This document shows, in pieces, positions 14,910 to 23,280 of a stretch of 64,000 nt of DNA. The notes under the pieces are model-generated. The model made no database searches. It was not told where the DNA came from and saw nothing but the letters and a program-made list of their open reading frames with translations. Every line of letters begins with the position of its first letter. Positions within the stretch are counted from its first letter, which is position 1. The DNA comes from Floridanema evergladense. GTDB taxonomy: Bacteria; Cyanobacteriota; Cyanobacteriia; Cyanobacteriales; Aerosakkonemataceae. Both the position numbers and the translations under genes were made by a program. The DNA lies in the NCBI RefSeq assembly GCF_041929205.1, contig NZ_JBHFNT010000035.1, one strand, 5' to 3'.

Positions 14910-15338
14910 TTAAGGAGTTGTAGTAGTAGTAGGACTATCCCACATATAACTCATCCCATCATCAGAAATAAACCCATTAATTTTAGTCTTCAAGTTAGCA
15001 AAAGCATACTTGTAAAACTCTGTAACCGACAGCGAGGAGGGGACAGGAAGATCAACAGTTTTTACTGTCACTCCCCCTACTTCAGTCGGGGTTTTAAGAA
15101 CCAAAGTAAAACTTTTCGTGCCCTTAGCACCACGCTTGAAGTATTTCACCCCATTTTTTCCCGTTTTACCTTCAGGCAACTCTGATAAAGGATCAAGCCC
15201 CAAAGCCTTAGCTGTCCCTTGCTTGACTCTAATGATTACCTCGTTAGGACTACCACTCGTATCTTTCTGGCCTCCTTTGCCACCATCGTTGATGGTCATT
15301 TTACAAAGCACCCGTTTCCCGTTCGGTCTGTTGGGCAT
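14910..15338 (-). CDS. Hypothetical protein with a Thr-rich tail
   Basis: The protein has 142 residues. A strong ribosome site (GGGGGGAAG) precedes ATG 15338. The N-terminal part is Gly/Lys-rich, the middle is beta-strand-like (SFTLVLKTPTEVGGVTVKTV), and the end is TTTTTP. No family is recognised. The composition (small, basic, soluble) and the position between other beta-rich genes suggest a particle or surface component, but this is inference. Confidence 0.6.
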   Translation of the reverse strand: MPNRPNGKRVLCKMTINDGGKGGQKDTSGSPNEVIIRVKQGTAKALGLDPLSELPEGKTGKNGVKYFKRGAKGTKSFTLVLKTPTEVGGVTVKTVDLPVPSSLSVTEFYKYAFANLKTKINGFISDDGMSYMWDSPTTTTTP

Positions 15339-15398
15339 AAACTTCCCCCCTGAATACCTCTAAAGCTCATCATATAAGAGATTTTGGCAAAGATTACC

Positions 15399-15424
15399 AC
15401 AACGAAACCTTAAGGTTTCGTTGT
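15399..15424. terminator. 26-bp perfect palindrome
   Basis: ACAACGAAACCTT (15399-15411) is directly followed by its complement AAGGTTTCGTTGT (15412-15424) with no loop bases. It starts 3 bp after the stop of the 271-residue gene on the minus strand. A hairpin could pair up to about 11 bp and end transcription, but a loopless palindrome can also be a protein-binding or recombination site. Confidence 0.6.
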
Positions 15425-15426
15425 AG

Positions 15427-16242
15427 TTAATTAGAGATTATCGCTTGTGGGAAGGTTCCAGTTTTATCAACCAAAATAGGATCTTTTGCCAATCCACAAA
15501 TAGAGATGTTGGCAAATCGAAACCGCACCGTACCTGTAGGTCGCCATCTCCTACCCTTTCTTGGTTTACCTAGAATTGTCTTTGTCCCTGGCGAATTGTC
15601 TGAGCTTAATCTAGGTTTATCTTTAACATTTAAAAATTTATCTTCTATCGTATGCCCTTGAATACTTAGAACATCTTGGATAACGTTAAGTCCTTCTGAC
15701 TCAGAAATAGCATTAATAGATAATCGGTATCCTTTTGAAGGGTCTGTATATGTAGTTTTGATTTTACCTTTATTAAAATCATAAGTCCAAAATTTAGTCC
15801 TAATTTTATTAGCTAAAAGTGAAAGATCTCCATTCGAGATTGTCTCAGAAGTTTCGTTCATTAACCTAAATGAAATCTCTTGCCTAATTGGTGGTAAATC
15901 ATTAGGAACAGCCGCTAAATCTTGGGAAAAATATAAGCGAACCATTGGGCGGTAAGACACCTCAAATTCTTCTTGGAACTGATCGACAGGCATTCCATAA
16001 ATTGGAGCTTGCAGTGAACGAGCATTTCCTACTGAAAATTCAAAGAACATCATTCGCACTGCTGTAATGATTGCCGAATCTTTATCTTTGAGTAAACAAG
16101 CTTGTTTTAGGCTACCTCTAGGTGAAGAAATATCATCATCCTGATCAACATCAGCAAAAAATTCCCGCACTCGCTCATTGTGCAAGCGCCTAACTTGGTT
16201 TTGTAAATGTTCCCATTCCGAGAAGTTTTGCGGTAAAGGCAT
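15427..16242 (-). CDS. Hypothetical protein, possible structural component
   Basis: The protein has 271 residues and is not recognised. The N-terminus is a charged helix (WEHLQNQVRRLHNERVREFF). The body is beta-rich (FEVSYRPMVRLYFSQDL), and the C-terminus is basic (KPRKGRRWRPTGTVRFRF). No catalytic motif is apparent. There is no clear ribosome site before ATG 16242. It stands between the glycine-rich gene and the small beta-rich genes, all in one direction. Confidence 0.6.
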   Translation of the reverse strand: MPLPQNFSEWEHLQNQVRRLHNERVREFFADVDQDDDISSPRGSLKQACLLKDKDSAIITAVRMMFFEFSVGNARSLQAPIYGMPVDQFQEEFEVSYRPMVRLYFSQDLAAVPNDLPPIRQEISFRLMNETSETISNGDLSLLANKIRTKFWTYDFNKGKIKTTYTDPSKGYRLSINAISESEGLNVIQDVLSIQGHTIEDKFLNVKDKPRLSSDNSPGTKTILGKPRKGRRWRPTGTVRFRFANISICGLAKDPILVDKTGTFPQAIISN

Positions 16243-16329
16243 AACATTTTTATCGAAATAAAAATATCAGCTTGATTCTATCAATAAAACCTATTAAAAG
16301 TCCGAAGCTGATATTCCCGGATACTCGAT

Positions 16330-18393
16330 CTATTCTGCTGGTTTAGCATCATCCCTAGTAGAATCAGCCCCTTGCGATGCAGTTTTGCTTTCGGTTTCTT
16401 GGCCTGAAAGAGTTTGCGCTCCATCTCTAATCGCGTTCTTAAATTCCTGGCGACTTTCATCCAAATCCCTTTTAGTTTCTTGGATGTCCAGTACACCTGA
16501 TGCCATCGTTTGAAAAAACACAGCGGTATTAACAACGCCACTCTCCTCAATTCTCTCTAGCTTATCCAAAAATGCCGATCGTCTACTAACATTCTCTGCC
16601 ATCCAGTTGCCATTTTCATCTAACACCCCAGCTTTAATGAGGGCATTATTAACTTTAGCTATCCTCTCAGCAGCCATTTCTGCTAAATCGCCATGACAAT
16701 CTCGCAGATCTTTCATGTTCATTAACATGGTATTGCCAGTGCGAATTATGTTATTAAAAGCTGCCCATTTAGCTTTAGCTTGTTCCCAAGTTTCCACCCC
16801 AAAAGCTGCTTTACCTACCTCATCCAATTTTTTAACTATCAACTCTTTAGAATCAAAGCCTTGCCATTCTTCTGTCTCAAAGAACCCTCCGACTAGGGGA
16901 ATATCATCAAGGATTCTAGGGATAGAATCAATGACAAAAAATATTGAATCAAAGAAAGTTTCGCTAATATCGGCACTGATCATCATTGCATTATGAATAT
17001 TCAAGAAAACATCAGTGATGTTTAAAATTTGCATAATTCTTGTCATCACTTTGGCTCTACGTGCTTGATTAAAAGCGTGTGCAGTTCGCTTTTTAATTTC
17101 AGCCAACAGATTAAACTGTTCCTTGATAGCTTCTTGAGTTCCAGGTAAGCAGAAAACAGTCTTCATTCCCGTTGAATCAACGGTCAGGAGATCTCCGGTA
17201 GGCAACTTTGTAATACTTGTTTGATTAACTGGTATAGTTGCTCGCATAGACCGCAAGTACCAGATCATCTCTTCTGCACGGCATCGATCGCACGGCATAT
17301 CGTCTTCATCTAACTCTGTATCATTATCATAATCTATGCTTGTGTTTGTATTAGTCCAAGGATTTGGGGAATTGAGAGGATTTGCCGGAATTGTTTCTAC
17401 CGTTACTGTGACCCTTGACCAACCCTTGTTGATAGTTTCACCTATCCTTAATTGTCCGTTTTGGATGTATTGGTATGTGGAATATCCAAAACTTGAGCTT
17501 TCATTACCAATCCCAAAATTTTCATAAGGAATTTGATAAACGGGAAAACCAAATTGAGTAATCCTAGTCCAGTTAACATACTGAAGGCTACTCGCAATTA
17601 TGTAGTAATAGCTGTATTGATTAAATGAGTAAGCATCTGTACTGTCACTAATAGATGCTGAAGCAACAGATTTATAGATACCTCTAAAATTCTCTACATA
17701 AACTTCAAAAACTCTTTCTGAAGTAGAAAAGCCATGAGGGAAACTTCCTCTGATAGAATCTGAGTAAAAATTACCTACTTCCCTCGTTACTTTTATTTTT
17801 ATATCCCCAGTGAATACAAAACCAGCATCAATCTGAATACCGCCTGAAGGTTGCTCGGGAAATCTTTCAGTATTATTCCCCGTTGGCGGTGGTGTAGTTG
17901 TTTGAGCTTGCGGTTGTGATTGCGATTGAGGTGTCCTCCTGTCTTGCCTCGATCCTCGGTTGGGTTGAGAAGGTGGATTGAAAAAATTTGGTAATGGGGG
18001 AAAACTCAAGTTTGGAAATCTTGGATTAGGTAGCCTGAAAGTACCTCTAAAATCAGGAAATCTAGGTAGTCGTAGATCCACATTTGGAACTCGATTTGGC
18101 AATCGAGGGGCACGAGGAAAACGCACAATATTATTTAATCCCGGCAGTCGAGTAGGTCTTGATCCACCTCCGCCGTATCCACCGCCGCCACGACCGCCAC
18201 CATAAGAGCCGCGACCACTACTATCGGGCAATCGAAAGCCTCCGCCGTATCCACCGCCGCCACGACCGCCACCACCAAAACCACCACGACCGCCACCACC
18301 AAAACCACCAAAACCACCGCCGCCACCACGACCGCCACCGCCATAAGGATTCCGTCCCAAAATCTGCCCGTCTGGAGTAAAAACACGACCCAT
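16330..18393 (-). CDS. Large glycine-rich protein of the island
   Basis: The protein has 687 residues in three parts. Residues 1-80 are Gly/Arg repeats (GGRGGGGYGGG units). Residues 80-185 are Arg/Pro/Asn- and Gln/Ser-rich and probably disordered. From about 200 to 360 there are beta-strand segments with many Tyr and Ser, like a receptor-binding or tail-type domain. A CDRC pair occurs near 375. The last 300 residues are helical, with an amphipathic segment (FFDSIFFVIDSIPRIL). No family is recognised. It is the biggest gene of the island and may be an adhesin- or tail-like structural protein. The repeats are encoded by CCACCACC-type DNA that is far more GC-rich than its surroundings. Confidence 0.65.
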   Translation of the reverse strand: MGRVFTPDGQILGRNPYGGGGRGGGGGFGGFGGGGRGGFGGGGRGGGGYGGGFRLPDSSGRGSYGGGRGGGGYGGGGSRPTRLPGLNNIVRFPRAPRLPNRVPNVDLRLPRFPDFRGTFRLPNPRFPNLSFPPLPNFFNPPSQPNRGSRQDRRTPQSQSQPQAQTTTPPPTGNNTERFPEQPSGGIQIDAGFVFTGDIKIKVTREVGNFYSDSIRGSFPHGFSTSERVFEVYVENFRGIYKSVASASISDSTDAYSFNQYSYYYIIASSLQYVNWTRITQFGFPVYQIPYENFGIGNESSSFGYSTYQYIQNGQLRIGETINKGWSRVTVTVETIPANPLNSPNPWTNTNTSIDYDNDTELDEDDMPCDRCRAEEMIWYLRSMRATIPVNQTSITKLPTGDLLTVDSTGMKTVFCLPGTQEAIKEQFNLLAEIKKRTAHAFNQARRAKVMTRIMQILNITDVFLNIHNAMMISADISETFFDSIFFVIDSIPRILDDIPLVGGFFETEEWQGFDSKELIVKKLDEVGKAAFGVETWEQAKAKWAAFNNIIRTGNTMLMNMKDLRDCHGDLAEMAAERIAKVNNALIKAGVLDENGNWMAENVSRRSAFLDKLERIEESGVVNTAVFFQTMASGVLDIQETKRDLDESRQEFKNAIRDGAQTLSGQETESKTASQGADSTRDDAKPAE

Positions 18394-18402
18394 AATAACT
18401 GC

Positions 18403-18927
18403 CTAACTTAAATATTTAATAGCTAATTCATCAATGGTTGGCTCTTTAATTTCTTCTCCCATTATCCATAATGAAATAGTATCATTATTACCTAATAAGC
18501 CACTGTTATTGGCTTCAATTCTTACTTTAATTTTTGTTCCAAAAGCTATACCTAGTTTCCCTTGAGTTGTTAAATACTGCATCATTGATTCTGTGTAATT
18601 TGGCGACTGACGGTAACACAAAATAGAAGTAGCCGTAATAGTAATACTGCCTACTTCGTAATAGATACTAAAAATTTTAGAAGGTGAATCACTAGTGCGC
18701 TCGTTGAAATCTCTGTCTAACTCTTCCTTTGTCCACAAAGCACCGCCTTCCGGTTTAGGTACATAAGGAAGTTCATCAATTGATTTTAAGTCGAATGTTA
18801 CAAAAAAATCATAGATAATTGCATCGCATTGATAACCATCAATCATTGCAGGCGTATAAATGTCAACGTATTGGTTGTTGTTAGCGCTAGTAATTATTTT
18901 AGGGATATTGATGATTTTTTGTGGCAT
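18403..18927 (-). CDS. Hypothetical beta-rich protein, divergent from a tail-like gene
   Basis: The protein has 174 residues. Strand-like segments dominate (IFSIYYEVGSITITATSILC, KIKVRIEANNSG). It starts at ATG 18927 only 18 bp from the start of the rightward gene, so the promoters must lie inside the genes or overlap. No family is recognised. It is probably co-transcribed with the glycine-rich gene 9 bp downstream. Confidence 0.6.
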   Translation of the reverse strand: MPQKIINIPKIITSANNNQYVDIYTPAMIDGYQCDAIIYDFFVTFDLKSIDELPYVPKPEGGALWTKEELDRDFNERTSDSPSKIFSIYYEVGSITITATSILCYRQSPNYTESMMQYLTTQGKLGIAFGTKIKVRIEANNSGLLGNNDTISLWIMGEEIKEPTIDELAIKYLS

Positions 18928-18945
18928 GATTGGATAAAATAATAA

Positions 18946-19545
18946 TTGCTTTCTTTAATTCTAAAACAAGTGTTAAAAGAAGATATTACCACAGTTCAAA
19001 AACTAACTCTGCTAAAAGTGCTGAAAAATGTAGAAGTCGATCTAACACCTGTTCAAGTTCAGTTAGCTACAATTGCAGAACAAATAGATTTAATTCCCAC
19101 AACCGACTTAAGCTCGGTTATGACTAGATTAACAACGATTGAATCTAAAATAGACAACCTCCCCTCAATAACAGGAGGTGTGACATCTGGAGGTGCAACA
19201 GTTTTTGCACCTAAAGTGATTAATTTACAGTTGAACGAGGCTTACAGCCAATCAGCTTACAATATCAATTTTGCTTACTTTTATGGTGTAGAGTGCGATC
19301 GCTCTTGTCGGGTCAGAGCTTACACCAGTATCGAAAATCTTTTGCAAGATGCTAATAGAACGACTGATGTTCGACCTTTAAATAATCAATGTGTATTTGA
19401 CATATTAATTAACAAAAATGATGGACTCAGTAGAGCAAACTTTTACCTAAATCCAGTAGCCATATTTACTGGAGAAGTGCTATATTTGCGCTTAGAAAAC
19501 TTATCTGATGAAACCTTGAATTTTTCGCTTAAATATATGGGGTAG
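18946..19545 (+). CDS. Hypothetical coiled-coil plus beta domain protein
   Basis: The protein has up to 199 residues. The first part is a coiled coil (TPVQVQLATIAEQIDLI, VMTRLTTIESKIDNL). A Gly/Thr hinge follows, then a beta-rich C-terminal domain (GEVLYLRLENLSDETLNF). This layout is common in fibre- or spike-like proteins that trimerise through the coiled coil. The start is uncertain: TTG 18946 is the most upstream choice and GTG 18970 is an alternative, neither with a clear ribosome site. The next gene begins 2 bp after its stop. Confidence 0.6.
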   Translation: MLSLILKQVLKEDITTVQKLTLLKVLKNVEVDLTPVQVQLATIAEQIDLIPTTDLSSVMTRLTTIESKIDNLPSITGGVTSGGATVFAPKVINLQLNEAYSQSAYNINFAYFYGVECDRSCRVRAYTSIENLLQDANRTTDVRPLNNQCVFDILINKNDGLSRANFYLNPVAIFTGEVLYLRLENLSDETLNFSLKYMG

Positions 19546-19546
19546 T

Positions 19547-20332
19547 ATGCCAGTAGCTTTTACACAAGAAATTATTCCTCAGCAGTGGAATGCTGCCTTA
19601 TTAAGAAGTAGCATCACAAATAAAATGATTGCTTTAGGCTACCTTAATGAGAGTACTTCGGAAAATGATATGTATTTCTCTTTCGATCTCCCTACTGCTG
19701 CTCCAAAGGATAAAGGATATTTGCGAATAAATGTTAGTCAACCATCTGGTACGAGTATTAAGATTCAGCAATGGTTTTCTGATGCTTACACTACTAACAA
19801 TCTTGTTAACAGCGTTAGCTCATTTAGTGATACCACTGGAAATTCTGTGAGTATTGGATATGGGTCTAATGAAAACTTCCCTATTAAATTTTGCACTTTT
19901 AAGAGTCCAGAAATAGCTTTATTAGCTGTAATACGAAGTGACAATAATGCTTCTAATTTTAATCTTGGCTTTGTATTTCCATCAGTTCGTCCTAGCTGGT
20001 GGGATAATAATTCACTTTATGGGTTTTGTGGAGCAGGAAACGATTACTCTATTTTAAAAAGCTGCATAGCCAATCAAATTAATAACAATTCTATAGATAT
20101 ATCCTATTTTCTTCAATCCGCTCCAAACGTTATTAACCCAGGCGGTACTAGGGACTTAATAAGAAGAATAATACTTAGTAGCTGCACTGGGGGAATAATT
20201 GTAGGTGCTACTACTACCGATATTGGAATAATAGGTGCTAGTGGGATTCCCCCCTTAACTCAAATCCAAGATTCTAACCAAGTTTGGGTTAATCTAAAAA
20301 CTAATAATAGTATGGCAATAAGGATTGTGTAG
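19547..20332 (+). CDS. Hypothetical particle-like protein
   Basis: The protein has 261 residues and is not recognised. It is rich in Asn, Ser and Thr with alternating strands (GYLRINVSQPSG, GFVFPSVRPSWWDNNS), typical of surface or tail proteins. It is tightly linked to the preceding gene (TAG, one base, ATG) and to the following small gene, so the three form a rightward operon mirroring the leftward one. No signal peptide or membrane segment is seen. Confidence 0.6.
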   Translation: MPVAFTQEIIPQQWNAALLRSSITNKMIALGYLNESTSENDMYFSFDLPTAAPKDKGYLRINVSQPSGTSIKIQQWFSDAYTTNNLVNSVSSFSDTTGNSVSIGYGSNENFPIKFCTFKSPEIALLAVIRSDNNASNFNLGFVFPSVRPSWWDNNSLYGFCGAGNDYSILKSCIANQINNNSIDISYFLQSAPNVINPGGTRDLIRRIILSSCTGGIIVGATTTDIGIIGASGIPPLTQIQDSNQVWVNLKTNNSMAIRIV

Positions 20333-20335
20333 GTA

Positions 20336-20518
20336 ATGAATTACTTCGATAATGGTGAATTTTTGTCATCTGCTTTGATGCTTTCTCTAAGCAGTCTGCC
20401 ATCCAATCAAATTATTGGATGGCAGATAATTGAAGAATCTCTAGCTTGGCCTAGACCTGTAATGAGCAATGCAATCATGAATCTAGCGACTACTTCTTTT
20501 ATTCAAATTCACCCTTGA
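20336..20518 (+). CDS. Small ORF containing a perfect inverted repeat
   Basis: This is a 60-residue frame starting 3 bp after the previous stop. The sequence is Leu/Ser-rich at the start (FLSSALMLSLSSLPS) and no family is recognised. A perfect 13-bp inverted repeat (20395-20407 and 20414-20426, loop CAAATT) lies inside it, so the stretch may instead be an untranslated hairpin after the 261-residue gene. Tight spacing supports coding, the hairpin argues against it. Confidence 0.4.
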   Translation: MNYFDNGEFLSSALMLSLSSLPSNQIIGWQIIEESLAWPRPVMSNAIMNLATTSFIQIHP

Positions 20519-20679
20519 GAAACTACAGAAGGTTTAATTTGAGGCTTGATAAAAAAACAACAGATTTATTACTTATGTTGGAAAAAACACACAAAAAAAC
20601 CAGAACTCAAATAATTATCGAAGCTATAATTTTGTATGCTAAAAGTACAGACATACAAGAAAATACAGACGGCTTGTAA
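20515..20679 (+). CDS. Small ribbon-helix-helix protein
   Basis: This is a 54-residue frame from TTG 20515. RFNLRLDKKTTDLLLML is the strand and first helix of an RHH (CopG/Arc-like) fold, and KTRTQIIIEAIILYAK is the turn and second helix. Both match the family spacing closely. It overlaps the end of the preceding small ORF by 4 bp. There is no ATG before the domain, so the start is the weak point; a later ATG (20575) would lose the DNA-binding strand. It may regulate the lysis-like genes downstream. Confidence 0.65.
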   Translation: MRNYRRFNLRLDKKTTDLLLMLEKTHKKTRTQIIIEAIILYAKSTDIQENTDGL

Positions 20680-20786
20680 TTCTCTCTACTATTAAGAGTA
20701 ATTATAAAGTTTTAAATAAAATCAAAAAATAAAGCGGTATTTAAAAAAAATATGGGTAAAGTATAGTAGAAATGTGATATAAAGCC

Positions 20787-21128
20787 ATGAATGAAGTTAA
20801 AGAAATACCTCCAAGTTCTTACATTCCTACATACCCTCATTTAAAAGAAATGCCTAGTAGTCCAGCGCAAGGTTTATGGATTATCTCAATGGCTATATTC
20901 CCCCTTGTTTTGTGGGGGTTAAAATCTTTCGTGGATGCCAAGATTGAGTATATGCGAGAAATGAATCAAGCAAAACTTGAAGAGTACAAACGGGAACTAG
21001 AGCAACGAGACGAGCTTGTTAAGCACGTTCAAGATCAGAACGCTGTTTTACTGAATGAAATAGTTATTATGCGTAGAACGATGGACTTTAGCGGCGAATT
21101 GGAGGTTAAACCGTATGTCAAAAAATGA
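20787..21128 (+). CDS. Membrane-anchored coiled-coil protein, holin-like position
   Basis: The protein has 113 residues. One hydrophobic segment (WIISMAIFPLVLWGL, about 30-44) is followed by a long charged coiled coil (EYKRELEQRDELVKHVQDQ). The N-terminus is Pro-rich. The 3' end overlaps the start of the transpeptidase-like gene by 14 bp. In phages a small membrane protein overlapping a cell-wall enzyme gene is usually a holin or spanin-type lysis factor, but one segment with a coiled coil is not diagnostic. An AT-rich promoter-like stretch precedes it. Confidence 0.6.
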   Translation: MNEVKEIPPSSYIPTYPHLKEMPSSPAQGLWIISMAIFPLVLWGLKSFVDAKIEYMREMNQAKLEEYKRELEQRDELVKHVQDQNAVLLNEIVIMRRTMDFSGELEVKPYVKK

Positions 21129-21573
21129 GGAACATCAATTAGTCTTTTCTATGAAGTTGCATGACACTAGTCAATTAGTTTATGGAAATTTAGCACTAAT
21201 TTATCCTAGTGGCGAAACAATTAACTATCTCTGTACTTCCGGGTGTACGGGTTTTCAAGATAAAGACGATCAATGGGTACGAGCTAGAGGCCCAATTCCC
21301 CAAAGAGAAGATTACTTTGTACCGACAAAACCCTATTACTTACCTACCAAAGGAATTGAGGGCAACTTTTACCACATCCAACCAGACCCAGTGAAAAATG
21401 CAGCCGGAATAATTAGAGGAGAATTTGGCATCCACTTTGATGCTAACGTTCCCGGCAGCGCAGGGTGTATTGTCTTTAAAAATAGATCTGGCTGGAGAGC
21501 TTTTGAGGAACGTATGATAGCAATTCACAAGTTGGGAATAAAAACTATTTCTTTAAAAGTCGAGTACAACTAA
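21115..21573 (+). CDS. L,D-transpeptidase/YkuD-like cell-wall enzyme
   Basis: The protein has 152 residues. GIHFDANVPGSAGCIVF contains a His (H107), then S115, G117 and C118, matching the H...SxGC active-site motif of YkuD-type L,D-transpeptidases and related phage endopeptidases, with Cys as nucleophile. There is no signal peptide, which suits a cytoplasmic lysin released by a partner membrane protein, and the preceding overlapping gene encodes one. The alternative is a DUF2778-type peptidoglycan protein. The fold assignment rests on the motif and length. Confidence 0.65.
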   Translation: MSKNEEHQLVFSMKLHDTSQLVYGNLALIYPSGETINYLCTSGCTGFQDKDDQWVRARGPIPQREDYFVPTKPYYLPTKGIEGNFYHIQPDPVKNAAGIIRGEFGIHFDANVPGSAGCIVFKNRSGWRAFEERMIAIHKLGIKTISLKVEYN

Positions 21574-21615
21574 TCTGCTAAGTTTTCAGACTTAGGGGAG
21601 AAATAGGGTAAAAGC

Positions 21616-21909
21616 ATGAAATCAACCGAAATAATTCAGTTGTTTGCCAAAAATTACTCGGTCTGGTTAAAGCAGTCACAGGGCGATCGCCTTTATTACC
21701 AAAAGACTTTAACCGCAAATCAAACTAAATGGTTTTTAGATACTTACAACCGGGAACGGAACTTATCGGTATATCAGACTGATGTTAGCGGTGAGATAGA
21801 AATTAACTCTAAACCTTGTTACTATCACCTGATTCGCTTCCGAGATGGGATGAGTATATTTCGAGTCGAACCCCTAGAAAATCAAGACTTTGCGCCAATT
21901 GCAGAATAA
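21616..21909 (+). CDS. Hypothetical protein
   Basis: The protein has 97 residues and is not recognised. An N-terminal helix (EIIQLFAKNYSVWLKQ) is followed by strands (LYYQKTLTA, GEIEINSKPCYYHLIRF). AGGGGAGAAATAGGG precedes the ATG and offers a ribosome site. It is the last rightward gene of the module before the convergent integrase. Confidence 0.55.
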   Translation: MKSTEIIQLFAKNYSVWLKQSQGDRLYYQKTLTANQTKWFLDTYNRERNLSVYQTDVSGEIEINSKPCYYHLIRFRDGMSIFRVEPLENQDFAPIAE

Positions 21910-21979
21910 ATATCGTCTAGAGAAAAATATTCAGATTGATTTCTGGCTACATGAGGATAACGCCCAAACTGCCAAGATT

Positions 21980-22015
21980 TTCGCAATAACCAGAGGCATA
22001 TTCGCAATAGTCAGA
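21980..22015. repeat. Pair of 15-bp direct repeats next to the integrase
   Basis: TTCGCAATAACCAGA (21980-21994) and TTCGCAATAGTCAGA (22001-22015) differ at two positions and are spaced 21 bp, two turns of the helix. They lie 84 bp beyond the stop of the tyrosine recombinase gene. Arm-type or excisionase sites of integrases have this form. A chance pair cannot be excluded. Confidence 0.5.
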
Positions 22016-22098
22016 ACAATTGGGGATAAACTTCTGTAAAATGTACCGTCTTTGTAGGTGTTTAGCGCTCATATCGGAATAAGTATCTTTCCCGAAGT

Positions 22099-22671
22099 TT
22101 AAAATTTCAAGTTTGCGATCGCATTTTTGACCTGCTCTGGTGAAACCTCCAAATATTTCTGAAGTTCGTTCAGAGAGCGATGTCCAGACACTTCTTGTAT
22201 TACTCTCAATGGTACCCCAGAAGAGCTCAAAGCGGTTAAAGCAGTCCTTCTAAAACTGTGGGTGCTAACACCCTCTAAACCAGCTTTTTGGCAAGCTTGC
22301 CTTAATATCCAGTCTGCTGAGTCCGGGTCTATATGTTTCCAAAAGTGCGACCGACTTTGAAACACCCAAAGCTTCCCAGGAACGTGCTTAATTAACAATT
22401 CCCTTAATTGTGGGTGAGTGTCGATCGTTCTAGTGGCAATCTTCCCCTTGGTAGCAGCGCGACGAATTTGGATTTGCGATCGCACTTCCCGATCGACTTC
22501 GCTGTACACATCGGCAGTCTGAAGGCTGCAAGCTTCGCTGATTCTACACCCCAGGTAAAGACAACATCCAAAAAGGGCACGATTCCGGTCGCTACCCAAA
22601 CACTCAAACAATTGATTGATTTGTTCCCGGTTCAGGACTGATGCTTTACCGTGTCGATCGATCTTTGGCAT
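22099..22671 (-). CDS. Short tyrosine recombinase/integrase
   Basis: The protein has 190 residues and holds only the catalytic domain: GCRISEA (first Arg), ATKGK (Lys), THSFRRT (His-x-x-Arg), SGHRS (His) and LQKYLEV (nucleophile Tyr). The usual N-terminal SAM-like core-binding domain is missing or reduced to about 20 residues, so binding may need a partner. Such short forms are found in cyanobacterial mobile elements. It ends a leftward mini-operon after a 93-residue gene 13 bp upstream. It probably integrates the surrounding island, although attachment sites were not identified. Confidence 0.85.
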   Translation of the reverse strand: MPKIDRHGKASVLNREQINQLFECLGSDRNRALFGCCLYLGCRISEACSLQTADVYSEVDREVRSQIQIRRAATKGKIATRTIDTHPQLRELLIKHVPGKLWVFQSRSHFWKHIDPDSADWILRQACQKAGLEGVSTHSFRRTALTALSSSGVPLRVIQEVSGHRSLNELQKYLEVSPEQVKNAIANLKF

Positions 22672-22684
22672 AGATTCAATTTAC

Positions 22685-22966
22685 CTATTTAGTTTCGTGG
22701 GGATTCTGCTTAGTAGAAATATCTGCTATTTTCCACACTCGCCCTTGACAGTGAACTTCATCATTGATGATCCGAACACCAAAAATTTGACGTTCTAACT
22801 CTCTCGATTCTTTTCGTTCTTCATCAGTCATGTAGTCATCGCCTTTTAAACCACTTGGACAACCCTTGGGATCTCCCCCAGCATCCAAATAACGCTGTTT
22901 TGCTATGGCAGTCAATTCTAGCAATCTTGCGTACTGCTTTTTCTCTTGTTCCGTCGGTTCTCTCAT
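22685..22966 (-). CDS. Hypothetical protein upstream of the integrase
   Basis: The protein has 93 residues from ATG 22966, 2 bp after the preceding stop. The first 40 residues are helical and charged (EKKQYARLLELTAIAKQRYL), followed by GGDPKGCPSGLKGDDY and then strands (VRIINDEVHCQGRVWKI). A fragment of the same helix recurs at 24601-24693, which shows a small local gene family. No function is recognised. It may be an accessory or regulatory factor for the integrase. Confidence 0.6.
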   Translation of the reverse strand: MREPTEQEKKQYARLLELTAIAKQRYLDAGGDPKGCPSGLKGDDYMTDEERKESRELERQIFGVRIINDEVHCQGRVWKIADISTKQNPHETK

Positions 22967-22968
22967 AC

Positions 22969-23148
22969 TTATAATATCCACTCAGGAGGGACAATATCAC
23001 CGTTTGGTAAGATGATAGCAATTGGTAAAACAGGACTGAGAGTGTGAATTCGCCAACGTCCTGTTTCTTCATCACAAAGTCTCCATTCAAGCAATTCAAG
23101 GGTTTCCAAAGCATTAATTATTAAATACTGTGCTTCGGTTGGTTCCAT
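22969..23148 (-). CDS. Small hypothetical protein heading the integrase operon
   Basis: This is a 59-residue frame: ATG 23148, stop TAA at 22969-22971. It reads MEPTEAQYLIINALETLELL, then WRLCDEETGRWRIHTL, and ends PNGDIVPPEWIL. The balanced composition and the 2-bp spacing to the next gene support coding, and it is preferred over the overlapping 92-residue frame. No family is recognised. Confidence 0.55.
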   Translation of the reverse strand: MEPTEAQYLIINALETLELLEWRLCDEETGRWRIHTLSPVLPIAIILPNGDIVPPEWIL

Positions 23149-23280
23149 AAGTTTTTAGTTCTTAATTTTGACTCTAGTTATCGTACCAAAACGAGCCATA
23201 TTTTTTTCCAAAGCTTTGAGTAGAAGGAGCATGACTACAGTTTTTTAGCCTAATTTTGTAGCAAAACTATTAGTTAATTA

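Noticed and set aside
22836..23114. 92-residue minus-strand frame near the integrase
   Set aside because: It is out of frame with the tightly spaced 59- and 93-residue genes, which explain the region better.
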